A model generated the notes under the pieces. That model was not told where the DNA came from. It saw nothing but the letters and a program-made list of their open reading frames with translations, and ran no database searches. From Nocardioides bruguierae (GTDB lineage: Bacteria; Actinomycetota; Actinomycetes; Propionibacteriales; Nocardioidaceae), in contig NZ_JAMOIL010000013.1 in the NCBI RefSeq assembly GCF_023656415.1, positions 1-64,000 on the forward strand: a stretch of DNA of 64,000 bases, read 5' to 3'. Within the stretch, counting starts at the first letter, position 1. Each line of letters starts with the position of its first letter. The translations under genes were made by a program, and so were the position numbers. This document shows positions 48,570 through 59,206 of this stretch, piece after piece.

Positions 48570-49766
48570 GTGCCCGCCGAGACCCTTCCCCCGCCGACGC
48601 TGCGCGTCGCCGAGATCGACCCCGCGGACCACCTCGCCTTCCTCGAGTCCCGCCCCGCGGCCAGCTTCCTCCAGACCCCGGCCTGGGGCCGGGTCAAGGC
48701 GGAGTGGCGCCGCGAGTCCGTCGGGTTCCTCGAGCAGGGCCCGGACGGCGGCGAGCGACTCGTCGGCGTCGCGCTGGTCCTCTACCGGCAGCTGCCCAAG
48801 GTGCGCCGCTACCTGGCCTACGTGCCGGAGGGGCCCGTCCTCGACGACTGGGACCGCGACCTGCGCTCGGTGCTGCCGCCCCTGGCCGCGCACCTGAAGG
48901 GTCGCGGCGCGTTCGCCGTGCGGATCGGCCCGCCGGTGGTGCTCTCGCGCTGGGACGCCAAGCAGGTCAAGGAGGGCGTCGCGGACGAGGCGGTGCGCCG
49001 CCTGCACGACATGGCACCGAGCGAGCGCAGCGCCGAGGGCGCCCGCGTGGTCTCCCAGCTCACCGAGCTGGGCTGGCGCGCGCAGGTGGCCGAGGGCGGC
49101 TTCGCGGCGGGCCAGCCGCAGTACGTGTTCCAGGTGCCGCTGACCCGCGCCGACGGCACCCCCCGCACCGAGGACGAGGTCCTCAAGGGCATGAACCAGC
49201 TGTGGCGGCGCAACATCAAGAAGGCCGACAAGCTGGGCGTCGAGGTCGCCTGCACCTCCGGGGTCGCCGAGACCCTCGAGGCCCTGGCCGACTTCCACCA
49301 GCTCTACGTGCACACGGCCGAGCGCGACCACTTCACCCCGCGTCCCCTTTCCTACTTCCGCACCATGGTCGAGGCGCTGGCCGGCGAGGGCGAGGCGCTC
49401 GGGCAGGACGACCGGCTGCGGATCTGGACCGCCCGGCACGAGGGCGACCTGGTCGCCTCCACGATCTCGGTGCGGGTCGGCACCCACGCCTGGTACTCCT
49501 ACGGCGCCTCCTCCACCGAGAAGCGCGACGTGCGCGGCTCCAACGCGATCCAGTGGGCGATGATCCGCGACGCGCTCGCCCACGGCGCCCACGTCTACGA
49601 CCTGCGCGGCATCACCGACACCCTGGACGCCGACGACAGCCACGTCGGCCTGATCCAGTTCAAGGTCGGCACCGGCGGTGAGGCCGTGGAGCTGGCCGGC
49701 GAGTGGGACCTGCCGCTGAACCCGCTGCTCTACAAGGCGTTCGACCTCTACATGGGTCGGCGGTGA
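48570..49766 (+). CDS. FemX/FemAB-family peptidoglycan bridge ligase
   Basis: A 398-residue member of the FemAB group, which adds amino acids from aminoacyl-tRNA to the peptide of lipid II. It shows the usual FLQTPAWGRVKAEW opening, QLWRRNIKKADKLGVEV, the long-helix insertion, and YSYGASSTEKRDVRGSNAIQW with the C-terminal VYDLRGI signature. The residue added is not predictable; Nocardioides-type cell walls have LL-diaminopimelic acid and a glycine bridge, so glycine is likely. GTG 48570 is chosen by the -10 spacing and homology. The racemase-like gene follows after only 7 bp, suggesting joint function. Confidence 0.9.
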   Translation: MPAETLPPPTLRVAEIDPADHLAFLESRPAASFLQTPAWGRVKAEWRRESVGFLEQGPDGGERLVGVALVLYRQLPKVRRYLAYVPEGPVLDDWDRDLRSVLPPLAAHLKGRGAFAVRIGPPVVLSRWDAKQVKEGVADEAVRRLHDMAPSERSAEGARVVSQLTELGWRAQVAEGGFAAGQPQYVFQVPLTRADGTPRTEDEVLKGMNQLWRRNIKKADKLGVEVACTSGVAETLEALADFHQLYVHTAERDHFTPRPLSYFRTMVEALAGEGEALGQDDRLRIWTARHEGDLVASTISVRVGTHAWYSYGASSTEKRDVRGSNAIQWAMIRDALAHGAHVYDLRGITDTLDADDSHVGLIQFKVGTGGEAVELAGEWDLPLNPLLYKAFDLYMGRR

Positions 49767-49773
49767 CCCTGCC

Positions 49774-50919
49774 GTGAGCCTCTCCCTCACCGTCGACGGC
49801 GCCCGCTGGCGCACGCACCTGCTCGACGTCGCCGCGGCGCTGCCCGGGCTCGTGCCCGTGGCCAAGGGCAACGGCTACGGCTTCGGCCTCGGCCGGCTCG
49901 CCCGCCGGGCCCAGTGGCTGCACGAGCGCGCCGTCGCGGGCGACACCGGCAGCGCCGGCACCCCGCTGGACCCGGGCGTCGCGGACACCCTGGCCGTGGG
50001 TACCTACGAGGAGCTGGGCGAGGTCGCCTCCCGCTTCGACGGCGACCTGCTCGTGCTCACCCCCTGGCGCCCGTTCGGTGCCGCGCTGGACGTGCTCGAG
50101 CACGAGCGCCTCGGCCGCCGCGTCATCCACACCCTGGGTCGCCTCGAGGACGTCGAGGACCTGCTCACCCGCCGTCCCGACGCCCGCGTCGTGCTCGAGC
50201 GGAGCACCACCATGCTGCGCCACGGGTTCAGCGCCCGCGACCTGTGGGAGGCCTCCGCCGCCCTGCGTCGCCACCCCGCGGCCCGGCTGGAAGGCGTGGC
50301 GCTGCACCTGCCGCTCGCCCAGGGCGACCACTTCTCCCAGGTCAACCGCCTGCTCACCGACGTCGTCGGCGCGGACCTGCCCGGGGCGGCCGACGGGCAC
50401 GCCGGCGCCCACCGCGTGTGGGTCAGCCACCTCACCGACTCCGAGCTCGGGCGGCTGCGGCACGACTGGCCCGACCTCACCTTCCGCCCCCGCACCGGCA
50501 CCCGGCTGTGGCTCGGCGACCGCGACGCCCTGCGCGTGCGCGCGCACGTCCTCGACGTGCACCCGCTCGAGCGCGGCGACGTCTACGGCTACCGCGGTCG
50601 CACGGCGCCCCGCTCCGGCCACCTGCTCGTCGTCTCCGGCGGCACCGCCCACGGCATCGGGCTGGAGGCGCCCACCGGCTCCCTCGACCTGCGCGGCCGC
50701 GCAGGCACCCTGGCCCGCGGCGGGCTGGACGCGCTCGGCCTGGTGCGCAGCCCGTTCAGCATCGACGGCACGCAGCGGCTCTTCGCGGAGCCGCCGCACA
50801 TGCAGGCCTCCATGCTGTTCGTGCCCACCGGTTCCCGCGTCCCGGCGGTGGGCGACACCGTCGACGTGCGGGTCCGGTTCACCACCACGTCCTTCGACGA
50901 GGTCGTGATCGAGGGCTGA
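49774..50919 (+). CDS. Alanine racemase-like PLP protein
   Basis: A 381-residue fold-type III PLP protein. The cofactor Lys is Lys31 in VPVAKGNGYGFG, a close match to the racemase KxNAYGxG element. A C-terminal beta domain has YGYRGRTAP and MQASMLFVPTG, aligning with alanine-racemase C-terminal strands but replacing several catalytic residues. It is not the canonical Alr: the surrounding motifs differ clearly. It follows the FemX-like gene at a 7-bp gap, so it may supply or modify an amino acid for the wall peptide, or act as a PLP-dependent partner. GTG 49774 has GCGGTGAC-type weak translation signals, consistent with coupling. Confidence 0.75.
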   Translation: MSLSLTVDGARWRTHLLDVAAALPGLVPVAKGNGYGFGLGRLARRAQWLHERAVAGDTGSAGTPLDPGVADTLAVGTYEELGEVASRFDGDLLVLTPWRPFGAALDVLEHERLGRRVIHTLGRLEDVEDLLTRRPDARVVLERSTTMLRHGFSARDLWEASAALRRHPAARLEGVALHLPLAQGDHFSQVNRLLTDVVGADLPGAADGHAGAHRVWVSHLTDSELGRLRHDWPDLTFRPRTGTRLWLGDRDALRVRAHVLDVHPLERGDVYGYRGRTAPRSGHLLVVSGGTAHGIGLEAPTGSLDLRGRAGTLARGGLDALGLVRSPFSIDGTQRLFAEPPHMQASMLFVPTGSRVPAVGDTVDVRVRFTTTSFDEVVIEG

Positions 50920-50953
50920 GGCCCTGACCCTCTGACGCCCGGCCCGCCCGGCC

Positions 50954-52492
50954 TCAGGCCCGGACGGGCAGCCGCGAGCGCAGCCGTGGCGCGGCGAGCC
51001 GGCCGGCCACGGGCCCGCGCACCGGGTCGTGGCGCGGGCTGAGCACGTCGCGGACGACGAGGCTGACGAGGTAGACCTCGCCCAGCACCCGCAGCACGAT
51101 CGCGAGCCAGTAGAAGCCGGCGTCACCGCCGCCCGCGGGGGCCAGGAAGCCGCCGAGGTACCACCAGACGAAGGCGAAGTAGAGCACCTCGGTGCCCTGC
51201 CACACGACCTGGTCGCGCCACCGCGGCCGGGCCAGCGCCGCCAGCGGCAGCAGCCAGAGCACGTACTGGGGCGAGTAGACCTTGTTGACCAGCAGGAAGC
51301 CGGCCACCAGCAGGAACCCGAGCTGGGCCAGGCGGGGCGGCTCGGGCGCCACCAGCCCGAGCACCAGCACGCCCACGCACCAGGCCGCGAAGAAGACCAG
51401 CGAGACGTCGTTGATCAGGCCGATGTCGATCGTCGTGCCCGAGGCCTGCTGCGCGACCAGCCAGAGGGAGCCGAGGTCGGCGCCCCGGTCGTCGTTGAAG
51501 GACCAGAAGACGGTCCAGGGGCCGGTGCCGCCGAGCAGGGCCGGCACCTGGGCCACGACCCAGGCCGCGACCGCGGCCAGCGTGGTCAGCCCGAAGCCGG
51601 CCAGGTCGCGCCGGGGCACCGCGGCCGGGTCGATCGTGCCGCGGGGGCCGGGGCGCCGGTCGCGTCGCAGGGCGAGCACCAGCACCGCGCCGAGCAGGAA
51701 CAGCGGGTACAGCTTGGTCGCCGTGCCCAGCCCGATCATCAGGCCGGTGAGCACCGGTCGGCCCCGCGCGTGCGCCCACAGCGCGCCGGCGACGAGCACG
51801 ACCGCCACGAGGTCCCAGTTGACCAGCGCCGTGAGCAGCAGGGCAGGGCTCGCGGCCATGAACACCGCGTCCCACGGCCGCCCCGGGGAGACCCCGGCCA
51901 GCAGCCACACCGCCAGGAGCGTCAGCAGCGCGAACCCGGCCGCGTTGACGATGACGTAGCCGCGGATCTCCCGCTGCACGTCGAGGTCGCCGAAGAGCTG
52001 GTCCACGGAGAGCGCTGACCGGGCGTCCAGGTCCGGTACGTCGCCGGTGGCCCCGGCCAGCCACTGCGCGGCCACGGCCGTGCCCCAGGCCCAGTAGGAG
52101 ATCCCGACCGGGTACTCCATCACCTGCGGGTAGCGGTCGCGGACGTCCTCGTCGGTCGAGTACGGCCAGGCCAGCTCCGCGAGGCCGCGTCCGGTGTAGA
52201 GGTAGGGCAGGTCCGAGTAGCACATGTGCGTGTAGCGCGTCGTGCCGTCGGTCCAGGTGTTCTCGTAGCAGGGCGCCTTCTGCAGCATCCCCAGCGCGAA
52301 GGTGATCGCGGTGATCGCGAGCAGCACGCGCACCGGCGTCCACCAGGGGTGCCGCCCGGCCCGCGAGCCGACCGGGCCCCCGAGGGCCTCGCTCAGCCGC
52401 CCGGCGACGGGGTCGTCCTGGGTGGGGTGGACGTGCGCGTCGCCGCGCTCCTGGCTACCGGGCACGGGGCCCACCCCACCAGAGACGCTCAC
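50954..52492 (-). CDS. GT87/DUF2029-type polyprenyl-sugar glycosyltransferase
   Basis: A 512-residue multi-spanning protein of the GT87 (PimE-like) group. An Asp-rich first external loop and ten or so helices are visible ([52 protein letters not shown]). The KLYP motif after a Gly-rich loop is typical. It uses polyprenyl-phosphate sugar, probably mannose, on a cell-envelope acceptor. The start GTG 52492 is 13 bp after the PBP stop; a longer frame to 52531 would overlap the PBP gene. It is positionally equivalent to Rv0051 downstream of ponA1 in M. tuberculosis. Confidence 0.82.
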   Translation of the reverse strand: MSVSGGVGPVPGSQERGDAHVHPTQDDPVAGRLSEALGGPVGSRAGRHPWWTPVRVLLAITAITFALGMLQKAPCYENTWTDGTTRYTHMCYSDLPYLYTGRGLAELAWPYSTDEDVRDRYPQVMEYPVGISYWAWGTAVAAQWLAGATGDVPDLDARSALSVDQLFGDLDVQREIRGYVIVNAAGFALLTLLAVWLLAGVSPGRPWDAVFMAASPALLLTALVNWDLVAVVLVAGALWAHARGRPVLTGLMIGLGTATKLYPLFLLGAVLVLALRRDRRPGPRGTIDPAAVPRRDLAGFGLTTLAAVAAWVVAQVPALLGGTGPWTVFWSFNDDRGADLGSLWLVAQQASGTTIDIGLINDVSLVFFAAWCVGVLVLGLVAPEPPRLAQLGFLLVAGFLLVNKVYSPQYVLWLLPLAALARPRWRDQVVWQGTEVLYFAFVWWYLGGFLAPAGGGDAGFYWLAIVLRVLGEVYLVSLVVRDVLSPRHDPVRGPVAGRLAAPRLRSRLPVRA

Positions 52493-52505
52493 GCGGTGCC
52501 AGTGC

Positions 52506-54896
52506 TCATGCGGCCGCACCCGTGCGGCCACCGGTGCGCCGGCGGCCGGAGCGGCGGCGCTGACGACGACGGCGCTCGGCCGTCGTCCGCCCCTGCTGGC
52601 CCGCGGCCGAGGCGCTGCCGCTCGGCTGCGTGGTCTGCGAGGGGCTGGACGAGGCGCTGGAGCCGTCGCTGGGGCACAGGACGAGGCCGCACGAGTCGCT
52701 CGCGGTCGGGTCCGTGGGGCTGGGCGAGGACGTGGGCGTCTCGCTGGCCGTCGCCGACGGGGTCTGCGTCGGCGTGGGGGTCTCGCTCGCGCTCTCGGAC
52801 GGGGACTCGCTGGGCGACTCGCTGGCCGACTCGGACTCCGTCGGGGTCGGCGCGGAGGTGGTGGGCTCGTGGCCCTCGGGCGCGTCGCCGTCGACGTAGG
52901 CGGGCTCCGGGAAGTCCTCGACCTCGACGCCCTCCATCAGCCGCTCCATGACCGCCTCCCAGGTGGAGGCCGGGTAGGCGGAGCCGAAGTAGGAGGGCAG
53001 CCAGCCGTCCAGCTGGTCGTCGCCGTCACCGCGGACGTACATGACGGCCGTGGCCATGTTCGGGGTCATGCCCACGAACCACGCGGAGGAGACCTGGTCC
53101 TTGTCGTTGGTGGCCGTGCCGGTCTTGCCGCCGACCGGGCGGCCCAGCGCCAGGGCGGTGCGGCCGGTGCCGTTGTTGACGACCTGCTGCATGGCGTAGG
53201 CGGTGTCGGCGGCGACGTCCGCGCTCATGGCACGCGTGGTGTCGTCGGCGTCGTAGCGGTAGTCGACGCTGCCGTCGGCGAGCTCGACCTTCTGCACGAC
53301 GTGCACGTTCGCCCGGACGCCGCCGTTGGCGATGGTCGCGTAGGCGTTGGCCATGTTGATCGCGCTGATCCGCGCCTTGCCCAGCGTCAGGAGCGTGTCG
53401 TCGCTGTTGAAGTCGCGGCTGGTGCTCGGCATGCCGGGGTAGCGCTGGTCGGCCTCGTTCGGCGGGATGCCCATCTTCTCGGCCATCCGGTAGATCTTCT
53501 GCGGGCCGTTGTCCATCGCGGCGGACATGTCGACGAAGGCGGTGTTGACCGACTGCTCGAGGGCGTAGATCGCGTTGATGGCCGAGCCGTAGTCGTTGCC
53601 CAGGCCGTCGTAGCCGGTGCCCTCGTTGCGCACCTCGAGGCCGTCGGGGAACTCGAACGGGCTGTTGCCGTCGAAGGTGTCCTTCAGCGAGAAGCCCTGG
53701 CTCAGCGCCGTGGCGAGGGTGATCGGCTTCATCGTGGAGCCGACCATGCCGCCGGCGGTGGCCCAGTTGATCTGGGACTCCAGGTAGTCCTGGCCGCCGT
53801 AGAAGCCGCGCAGCGCGCCGGTGCCGGGCTCGACGCTGGCGACCGCGACGTGCAGCTTCTTGTTCTTCTTCATGCCCTCCGGCTTGGCCTCGCGCACCCC
53901 GCGCTCGGCGGCGCGCATGGCCTTCTGCGTGAGGGTGGTGGTGACCCGCAGGCCGCCGCCGTCGATCTGGTCCTCGGTGTAGCCGAGCTGGAGCAGCTCC
54001 TTCTTCACCAGGGTGAGCATGTGGCCGCGCTGGCCGCCGTAGGTGCTCTCGCCCTCGATCTTCGGGAAGGCGGGCAGTCGCTTCTTGGCCTGGTCGGCCT
54101 GCTGCTGGGTGATGGAGCCGAGCTTGGCCATCGAGTTCAGCGTGTACTCGTAGCGGCCGATCAGCGCCTGCCGGTTCTCCTTGCCGTTGGCGGGGTCGAA
54201 CCGGGTCGGGTTGTTGATCACCGAGGCGAGCACGGCGGACTCGCGCAGCGTCAGGTCCGCCGCGTCCTTGGCGAAGAAGGCCTGGGCGGCCGCCTGCACG
54301 CCGTAGGCGCCGCGACCGAAGTAGATGGTGTTGAGGTAGTTGGCCAGCAGCTCGGACTTGCTGACCTGGCGCTGCAGCTTCAGCGCGAGCAGGGCCTCCT
54401 TCAGCTTGCGGCTGTAGGACTGCTCCTGGGTCAGGTACATGATCTTGATGTACTGCTGGGTGATCGTGGACGCGCCCTGGGTGTCGTTGCCGGCCGCGTT
54501 GTTGACCACCGCGCGCAGGATGCCCTTGAAGTCGATGCCCGAGTCGGTCCAGAAGGTCTGGTTCTCGGCCGCGACCACCGCGTCCTTCATGTTCTGCGGC
54601 ATCTCGTCGTAGGAGATCGAGGTGCGGTCCTGGGTGGCGAACTGACCGATCTGCGAGGAGCCGTCGGCGTAGTAGACGAACGACGTCTGCGTCTCGAAGT
54701 CCTCGTTCGGGTCGGGCAGCTCGGTGACCTGGTAGAGGTAGACGAGCGAGCCGACGCCGACCAGCGCCAGCACCAGCCCGGCCACGAGGCCCCACTTGAC
54801 GACGCTCAGCAGGCGCCGCTTCCACGAGCGCTTCGGCTTCGGCGGCTTCGGCGCCTTGGTGACCGGGGGCCCCTCGGCCCGTCGCTTGCCACTCAC
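52506..54896 (-). CDS. Bifunctional class A penicillin-binding protein
   Basis: A 796-residue PBP with a basic cytoplasmic N-terminus and one transmembrane helix ([20 protein letters not shown]). The GT51 glycosyltransferase domain has the catalytic Glu111 and QGASTITQQ (140-148). The transpeptidase domain carries STMK (387-390), SVN (449-451) and KTGT (591-594), so both activities are intact. The C-terminus from about 675 is a Ser/Thr/Pro/Glu-rich exported tail ending in a strongly basic Arg-rich segment. It polymerises and crosslinks peptidoglycan. It is equivalent in position to ponA1 (Rv0050). GTG 54896 is the start; the divergent PadR gene begins 244 bp away. Confidence 0.95.
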   Translation of the reverse strand: MSGKRRAEGPPVTKAPKPPKPKRSWKRRLLSVVKWGLVAGLVLALVGVGSLVYLYQVTELPDPNEDFETQTSFVYYADGSSQIGQFATQDRTSISYDEMPQNMKDAVVAAENQTFWTDSGIDFKGILRAVVNNAAGNDTQGASTITQQYIKIMYLTQEQSYSRKLKEALLALKLQRQVSKSELLANYLNTIYFGRGAYGVQAAAQAFFAKDAADLTLRESAVLASVINNPTRFDPANGKENRQALIGRYEYTLNSMAKLGSITQQQADQAKKRLPAFPKIEGESTYGGQRGHMLTLVKKELLQLGYTEDQIDGGGLRVTTTLTQKAMRAAERGVREAKPEGMKKNKKLHVAVASVEPGTGALRGFYGGQDYLESQINWATAGGMVGSTMKPITLATALSQGFSLKDTFDGNSPFEFPDGLEVRNEGTGYDGLGNDYGSAINAIYALEQSVNTAFVDMSAAMDNGPQKIYRMAEKMGIPPNEADQRYPGMPSTSRDFNSDDTLLTLGKARISAINMANAYATIANGGVRANVHVVQKVELADGSVDYRYDADDTTRAMSADVAADTAYAMQQVVNNGTGRTALALGRPVGGKTGTATNDKDQVSSAWFVGMTPNMATAVMYVRGDGDDQLDGWLPSYFGSAYPASTWEAVMERLMEGVEVEDFPEPAYVDGDAPEGHEPTTSAPTPTESESASESPSESPSESASETPTPTQTPSATASETPTSSPSPTDPTASDSCGLVLCPSDGSSASSSPSQTTQPSGSASAAGQQGRTTAERRRRQRRRSGRRRTGGRTGAAA

Positions 54897-55117
54897 TTCG
54901 TCGTGCTCCGTCGTTCGGGGACAGGGTGGGTCGGGGCCGGGAGCGGCCCCGAGGACGCTCCAGAACGGGCGCGCCTCGCCGGGGCGCTGACCCCGGACCG
55001 TCGTTCAGGGTACGCACACGCACCCGGGACTCCCCCCTCCGCGAGGGCGACGAGCCTCACGTCCGCGGAGCCTGCGGATCTCGGCAGATTCTCAGGACGG
55101 GTGACTAGCGCCACACG

Positions 55118-55133
55118 GATATATCAATACGAT
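55118..55133 (+). promoter_or_regulatory. PadR promoter with GATATATC palindrome and -10 box
   Basis: GATATATC (55118-55125) precedes TACGAT (55128-55133), which is 7 nt before GTG 55141. The palindrome is likely the repressor-binding site and the transcript leaderless. The same core occurs at 144-155. Confidence 0.5.
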
Positions 55134-55140
55134 ACGTCGT

Positions 55141-55752
55141 GTGACACGCCGTGCGGAGACCATCGAGCTGGCGGTCCTCGGGCTGCTGCACGAGGGCCCG
55201 ATGCACGGCTACGAGCTGCGCAAGCGGCTCAACCTCATGCTGGGCTGGGGTCGCGTCCTCTCCTACGGGTCGCTCTACCCCACGCTCAAGAAGATGCTGC
55301 GCACCGGCCTCATCGAGGAGGCCGAGCTCGGGAGCGTCCGCCCGAGCCGCCGACCCCGCATCACGTACCAGCTCACGGACGACGGCCATCACAGGTTCGA
55401 GCACCTGATGACCGAGGTAGGACCGACCGCCTGGGAGGACGAGACCTTTGGCGTGCGGTTCGCATTCTTCGGCCGGACGGACATGGAGAGCCGACTGCGG
55501 GTCCTCGAGGGACGACGCAGCCGGCTCCAGGAGCGCCTGCACCGCGTGCAGGCCGACCTCGCGCGCACCCAGAAGGAGGTCGACCGCTACGCGGCCGAGC
55601 TCCAGCGGCACGGCGTGGAGTCGGTCGAGCGCGAGGTGGACTGGCTCTCCCGGCTCATCGACGCCGAGCGGCGCGGTGGGCAGCCCGGACCCGTGGATGG
55701 CGCCCACCTGCCGGCGGGCACCCCGGACGGGGGCCCGCCGGACCGCACCTGA
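55141..55752 (+). CDS. PadR-family transcriptional regulator
   Basis: A 203-residue regulator. The N-terminal winged helix reads [22 protein letters not shown], and the recognition region [23 protein letters not shown] contains the family YPTLK motif. A coiled C-terminal part ([26 protein letters not shown]) mediates dimerisation. It is 14 bp upstream of ino1 on the same strand, the same pairing as Rv0047c-Rv0046c, so it probably autoregulates and controls inositol synthesis through the GATATATC site. Confidence 0.93.
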   Translation: MTRRAETIELAVLGLLHEGPMHGYELRKRLNLMLGWGRVLSYGSLYPTLKKMLRTGLIEEAELGSVRPSRRPRITYQLTDDGHHRFEHLMTEVGPTAWEDETFGVRFAFFGRTDMESRLRVLEGRRSRLQERLHRVQADLARTQKEVDRYAAELQRHGVESVEREVDWLSRLIDAERRGGQPGPVDGAHLPAGTPDGGPPDRT

Positions 55753-55766
55753 GAAAGGACACCCAC

Positions 55767-56852
55767 ATGGGTTCTGTTCGCGTCGCCATCGCGGGAGTCG
55801 GCAACTGTGCCAGCTCCCTCGTCCAGGGCGTGACCTACTACGCCGACGCCGACCCGCGGACCACGGTCCCGGGCCTCATGCACGTCGAGCTCGGCCCGTA
55901 CCACGTCGGTGACGTGGAGTTCGTGGCTGCGTTCGACGTCGACGACCTCAAGGTCGGCAAGGACCTCTCGGAGGCCATCGGCGCCTCGCAGAACAACACG
56001 ATCACCTTCGCGCAGGTGCCGACCCTCGGCGTCGAGGTGCAGCGCGGCCCGACCATGGACGGCCTGGGCAAGTACTACCGCCAGACCATCGACGAGTCGC
56101 CGGCCGAGCCGGTCGACGTCGTGCAGGCGCTGAAGGACTCCGGTGCCGACGTCCTCGTCTCCTACCTGCCCGTGGGCTCGGAGGAGGCCGACAAGTTCTA
56201 CGCCCAGTGCGCCATCGACGCGGGTGTCGCGTTCGTCAACGCGCTGCCCGTGTTCATCGCCTCCGACCCGGTGTGGGCCAAGAAGTTCACGGACGCGGGG
56301 GTGCCGATCGTCGGCGACGACATCAAGTCCCAGGTCGGCGCCACCATCACCCACCGCGTGATGGCGAAGCTGTTCGAGGACCGTGGCGTCGCGCTGGACC
56401 GCACCTACCAGCTCAACGTGGGCGGCAACATGGACTTCAAGAACATGCTCGAGCGCGAGCGCCTGGAGTCGAAGAAGACCTCCAAGACCCAGGCGGTCAC
56501 CTCGAACCTCACCGGCGAGCTGGCCGGCAAGATCAGCGACCGCAACGTCCACATCGGCCCCTCGGACCACGTGGAGTGGCTCGACGACCGCAAGTGGGCC
56601 TACGTGCGCCTGGAGGGTCGGGCGTTCGGCGACGTGCCGCTGAACCTGGAGTACAAGCTGGAGGTCTGGGACTCCCCGAACTCCGCCGGCATCATCATCG
56701 ACGCCGTGCGCGCCGCGAAGATCGCCAAGGACCGCGGCATCGGCGGCCCGATCGTCTCGGCGTCCTCGTACCTGATGAAGTCGCCCCCGGTGCAGCTGCC
56801 GGACGACGAGGGACGCCGTCGGGTCGAGGCGTTCATCGCGGACGCCGATTAG
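55767..56852 (+). CDS. ino1: Inositol-3-phosphate synthase
   Basis: A 361-residue NAD-dependent enzyme converting glucose 6-phosphate to 1L-myo-inositol 1-phosphate, the first step to mycothiol and phosphatidylinositol. The Rossmann start [19 protein letters not shown] and the catalytic-region segment [16 protein letters not shown], followed by [11 protein letters not shown], identify the actinobacterial type. Length matches mycobacterial Ino1 (about 367). ATG 55767 follows GAGAAAGGAC. It forms an operon with the PadR regulator and ends at a hairpin repeat. Confidence 0.97.
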   Translation: MGSVRVAIAGVGNCASSLVQGVTYYADADPRTTVPGLMHVELGPYHVGDVEFVAAFDVDDLKVGKDLSEAIGASQNNTITFAQVPTLGVEVQRGPTMDGLGKYYRQTIDESPAEPVDVVQALKDSGADVLVSYLPVGSEEADKFYAQCAIDAGVAFVNALPVFIASDPVWAKKFTDAGVPIVGDDIKSQVGATITHRVMAKLFEDRGVALDRTYQLNVGGNMDFKNMLERERLESKKTSKTQAVTSNLTGELAGKISDRNVHIGPSDHVEWLDDRKWAYVRLEGRAFGDVPLNLEYKLEVWDSPNSAGIIIDAVRAAKIAKDRGIGGPIVSASSYLMKSPPVQLPDDEGRRRVEAFIADAD

Positions 56853-56878
56853 GTAGTACTGCCCGTCATGCCCCGCCG

Positions 56879-56934
56879 GCCCGGACCGGTGGCCTCGAGA
56901 CAGGACCTCGTCCTCCTCGACCTCCGGTCCGGGC
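56879..56934. repeat. Hairpin-forming dispersed repeat, also terminator-like
   Basis: GCCCGGACCGG (56879-56889) and CCGGTCCGGGC (56924-56934) are perfect complements. The interior, read on the minus strand, matches the repeat at 37869-37911 (GTCGAGGAGGACGAGGTCCTG compared with the other copy's GTTGAGGAAGGACGAAGTCC). It lies 26 bp after ino1 and could terminate transcription. Confidence 0.8.
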
Positions 56935-56978
56935 TCACGCCCCAGCTCGGGCCTTCCGCTCAGTGAGAGCATGAGGGC

Positions 56979-57746
56979 ATGGCCGGCAACACCTCGACCC
57001 CCGGCGCCACGGTCACCTCCCGCGTGATGGCGCTGCTGGGCGCGTTCGACGAGCACCACCGCCGGCTGGGGCTGACCGAGCTCGCCCGGCGTGCCGGGGT
57101 GCCGGTGCCCACCGCGCACCGGCTCGTCGGGGAGCTCACCGCGCACGGGGCGCTCGCCCGGGACGCCGAGGGCCGGTACACGATCGGCCGGCGGGTCTGG
57201 GACCTCGGGCACCTCGCCCCCGTGCAGTCGGGCCTCGTCGAGACCGCCTCGCCGTTCCTGCACGACCTGTACGCCGCCACGCTCGTCACCGTCCACCTGG
57301 CGGTGCGCGACGGCGAGGAGTGCCTCTACCTCGACCGGCTGCGCGGCCACGCCTCGGTGCCGGTGGTCAGCCAGGTCGGCTCGCGGCTGCCGCTGCACGC
57401 CACCGGCGTGGGCAAGGTGCTGCTCGCCCACGCGCCGGCCGAGGTGCAGGAGCGGGTGCTCGCCCGGCCGCTGCGCCGCTCCACGCCGCACACGGTGGTC
57501 AACGCGCGGGTCCTGCGCACGCAGCTGGAGGCCGTCGTCCGGGACGGGTGGGCGACCACGTCCGAGGAGATGACGCTCGGGGCGGCCTCCGTCGCCGTGC
57601 CCGTGCTCCGCCGCACGGAGGAGGGTCCCGACGTCGTCGCCGCCCTCGGGGTGGTCGTGCCGCCCAAGCGGCTCCAGCGCAGCCGGCTGGTGGCGGGGCT
57701 CCAGGTGGCCGCGCAGGGCATCGGCCGCGCGCTCGGCCCGGGCTGA
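56979..57746 (+). CDS. IclR-family transcriptional regulator
   Basis: A 255-residue regulator with an N-terminal helix-turn-helix (GLTELARRAGVPVPTAHRLV, then LARDAEGRYTIGRRVWDLG) and a GAF-like ligand-binding domain (LPLHATGVGKVLLAHAP, YLDRLRGHASVPVVSQVGSR). The effector and targets are unknown; no catabolic operon is adjacent. ATG 56979 has a GAGGGC element directly upstream. It is convergent with the CCA enzyme gene, with a 3-bp gap. Confidence 0.9.
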   Translation: MAGNTSTPGATVTSRVMALLGAFDEHHRRLGLTELARRAGVPVPTAHRLVGELTAHGALARDAEGRYTIGRRVWDLGHLAPVQSGLVETASPFLHDLYAATLVTVHLAVRDGEECLYLDRLRGHASVPVVSQVGSRLPLHATGVGKVLLAHAPAEVQERVLARPLRRSTPHTVVNARVLRTQLEAVVRDGWATTSEEMTLGAASVAVPVLRRTEEGPDVVAALGVVVPPKRLQRSRLVAGLQVAAQGIGRALGPG

Positions 57747-57749
57747 GGC

Positions 57750-59198
57750 TCAGCCCCGCGCGGCCCACCAGGCGAGCAGCTTCTCCCGGGCGACCTCGGG
57801 CTCCTGCGGGCCCTCTTCCATGCGCAGCTCGAGGAGCCACGTGTAGGCCTCGCCGACCTCGCGGCCGGGTGCGATGCCCAGGATCTCCATGATCTGGTTG
57901 CCGTCGAGGTCGGGGCGGATCGAGTCCAGCTCCTCGCGCTCGCGCAGGTCGGCGATGCGCCGCTCCAGGTCGTCGTACGTGCGCTGGAGCCGCTCGGCCT
58001 TGCGCTTGTTGCGCGTGGTCGAGTCGGCGCGGGTCAGCACGTGCAGACGCTCCAGCTGGTCGCCGGCGTCGCGGACGTAGCGGCGCACCGCGGAGTCGGT
58101 CCACTCACCGGTGCCGTAGCCGTGGAACCGCAGGTGCTGCTCGACGAGCTGGCTGACCTGCTCGGTCTCCTCGTTGGAGAACCGCAGTGCCTTCATCCGC
58201 TTGCGGGTCATCTTGGCGCCGACGACGTCGTGGTGGTGGAACGTCACCGAGCCGTCGTCCAGGAACTTGCGGGTGCGCGGCTTGCCGACGTCGTGCATGA
58301 GCGCGGCGAAGCGCGCGACGAAGTCGGGGCCCTCGAGCCGCTCGGCCTCCAGGTCGATCGCCTGCTCGAGCACGGTGAGGGTGTGCTCGTAGACGTCCTT
58401 GTGCCGGTGGTGCTCGTCGCGCTCCAGCGCCAGCGCCGGCAGCTCGGGCAGGACGCGCTCGGCCAGCCCGGTCTGCACGAGCAGCGTGAGGCCGCGCCGC
58501 GGCCAGCGGGCGCACACCAGCTTCACCAGCTCGTCGCGGACCCGCTCGGCGGAAATGATCTCGATCCGGTCGGCCATCGCGGTCATCGCGGCGACGACCT
58601 CGGGAGCGACGTCGAAGCCGAGCTGGGCGGCGAACCGGGCCGCGCGCATCATCCGCAGCGGGTCGTCGGAGAAGGACGCCTCGGGGGTGCCGGGGGTGCG
58701 CAGCAGGCCCTGGGCCAGGTCGAGCACGCCGCCGAAGGGGTCCTCGACGGTGCGCGCGGGCAGCCGCACGGCCATCGCGTTGACGGTGAAGTCACGGCGG
58801 CCGAGGTCGCCGGCGAGGCTGTCGCCGAAGTCGACGTCGGGCTTGCGGGACGACGGGTCGTAGGACTCCGAGCGGTAGGTGGTGACCTCGATCTGGAAGT
58901 CGCCCTTGCGGCAGCCGATCGTGCCGAACTCGCGGCCCACGTCCCACATGCCCTCGGCCCAGCCCTTGAGCACCCGCTCGGTCTCCTCGGGGCGTGCCGA
59001 GGTGGTGAGGTCGAGGTCGTTGTGGCGGCGGCCGAGCATGGCGTCGCGCACCGGACCACCGACGAGGGCGATCTCGTGGCCGGCCTCGGTGAACAGGCGA
59101 CCCAGGTCGTCGATCACCGGGCCCAGCCGGTCCAGCTCCGCCGTCACGGCGCGCTGCACCTCGACGATGCTCACGGGGGTGGGGTCGGTCTCCGGCAC
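57750..59198 (-). CDS. CCA tRNA nucleotidyltransferase
   Basis: A 482-residue class II enzyme that adds or repairs the 3' CCA end of tRNA. The nucleotidyltransferase core has LVGGPVRDAML (45-55) and DLDL (61-64), followed by RRDFTVNAMAV; the C-terminal part has an HD motif (ALMHDVGKPRT), as in the actinobacterial PcnA/Cca type. GTG 59198 is preferred over the longer frame because a TAGAGT box lies 8 nt upstream. It is divergent from the DUF6049 gene, as in the mycobacterial Rv3907c region. Confidence 0.92.
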   Translation of the reverse strand: MPETDPTPVSIVEVQRAVTAELDRLGPVIDDLGRLFTEAGHEIALVGGPVRDAMLGRRHNDLDLTTSARPEETERVLKGWAEGMWDVGREFGTIGCRKGDFQIEVTTYRSESYDPSSRKPDVDFGDSLAGDLGRRDFTVNAMAVRLPARTVEDPFGGVLDLAQGLLRTPGTPEASFSDDPLRMMRAARFAAQLGFDVAPEVVAAMTAMADRIEIISAERVRDELVKLVCARWPRRGLTLLVQTGLAERVLPELPALALERDEHHRHKDVYEHTLTVLEQAIDLEAERLEGPDFVARFAALMHDVGKPRTRKFLDDGSVTFHHHDVVGAKMTRKRMKALRFSNEETEQVSQLVEQHLRFHGYGTGEWTDSAVRRYVRDAGDQLERLHVLTRADSTTRNKRKAERLQRTYDDLERRIADLREREELDSIRPDLDGNQIMEILGIAPGREVGEAYTWLLELRMEEGPQEPEVAREKLLAWWAARG

Positions 59199-59206
59199 GG
59201 CGGACC

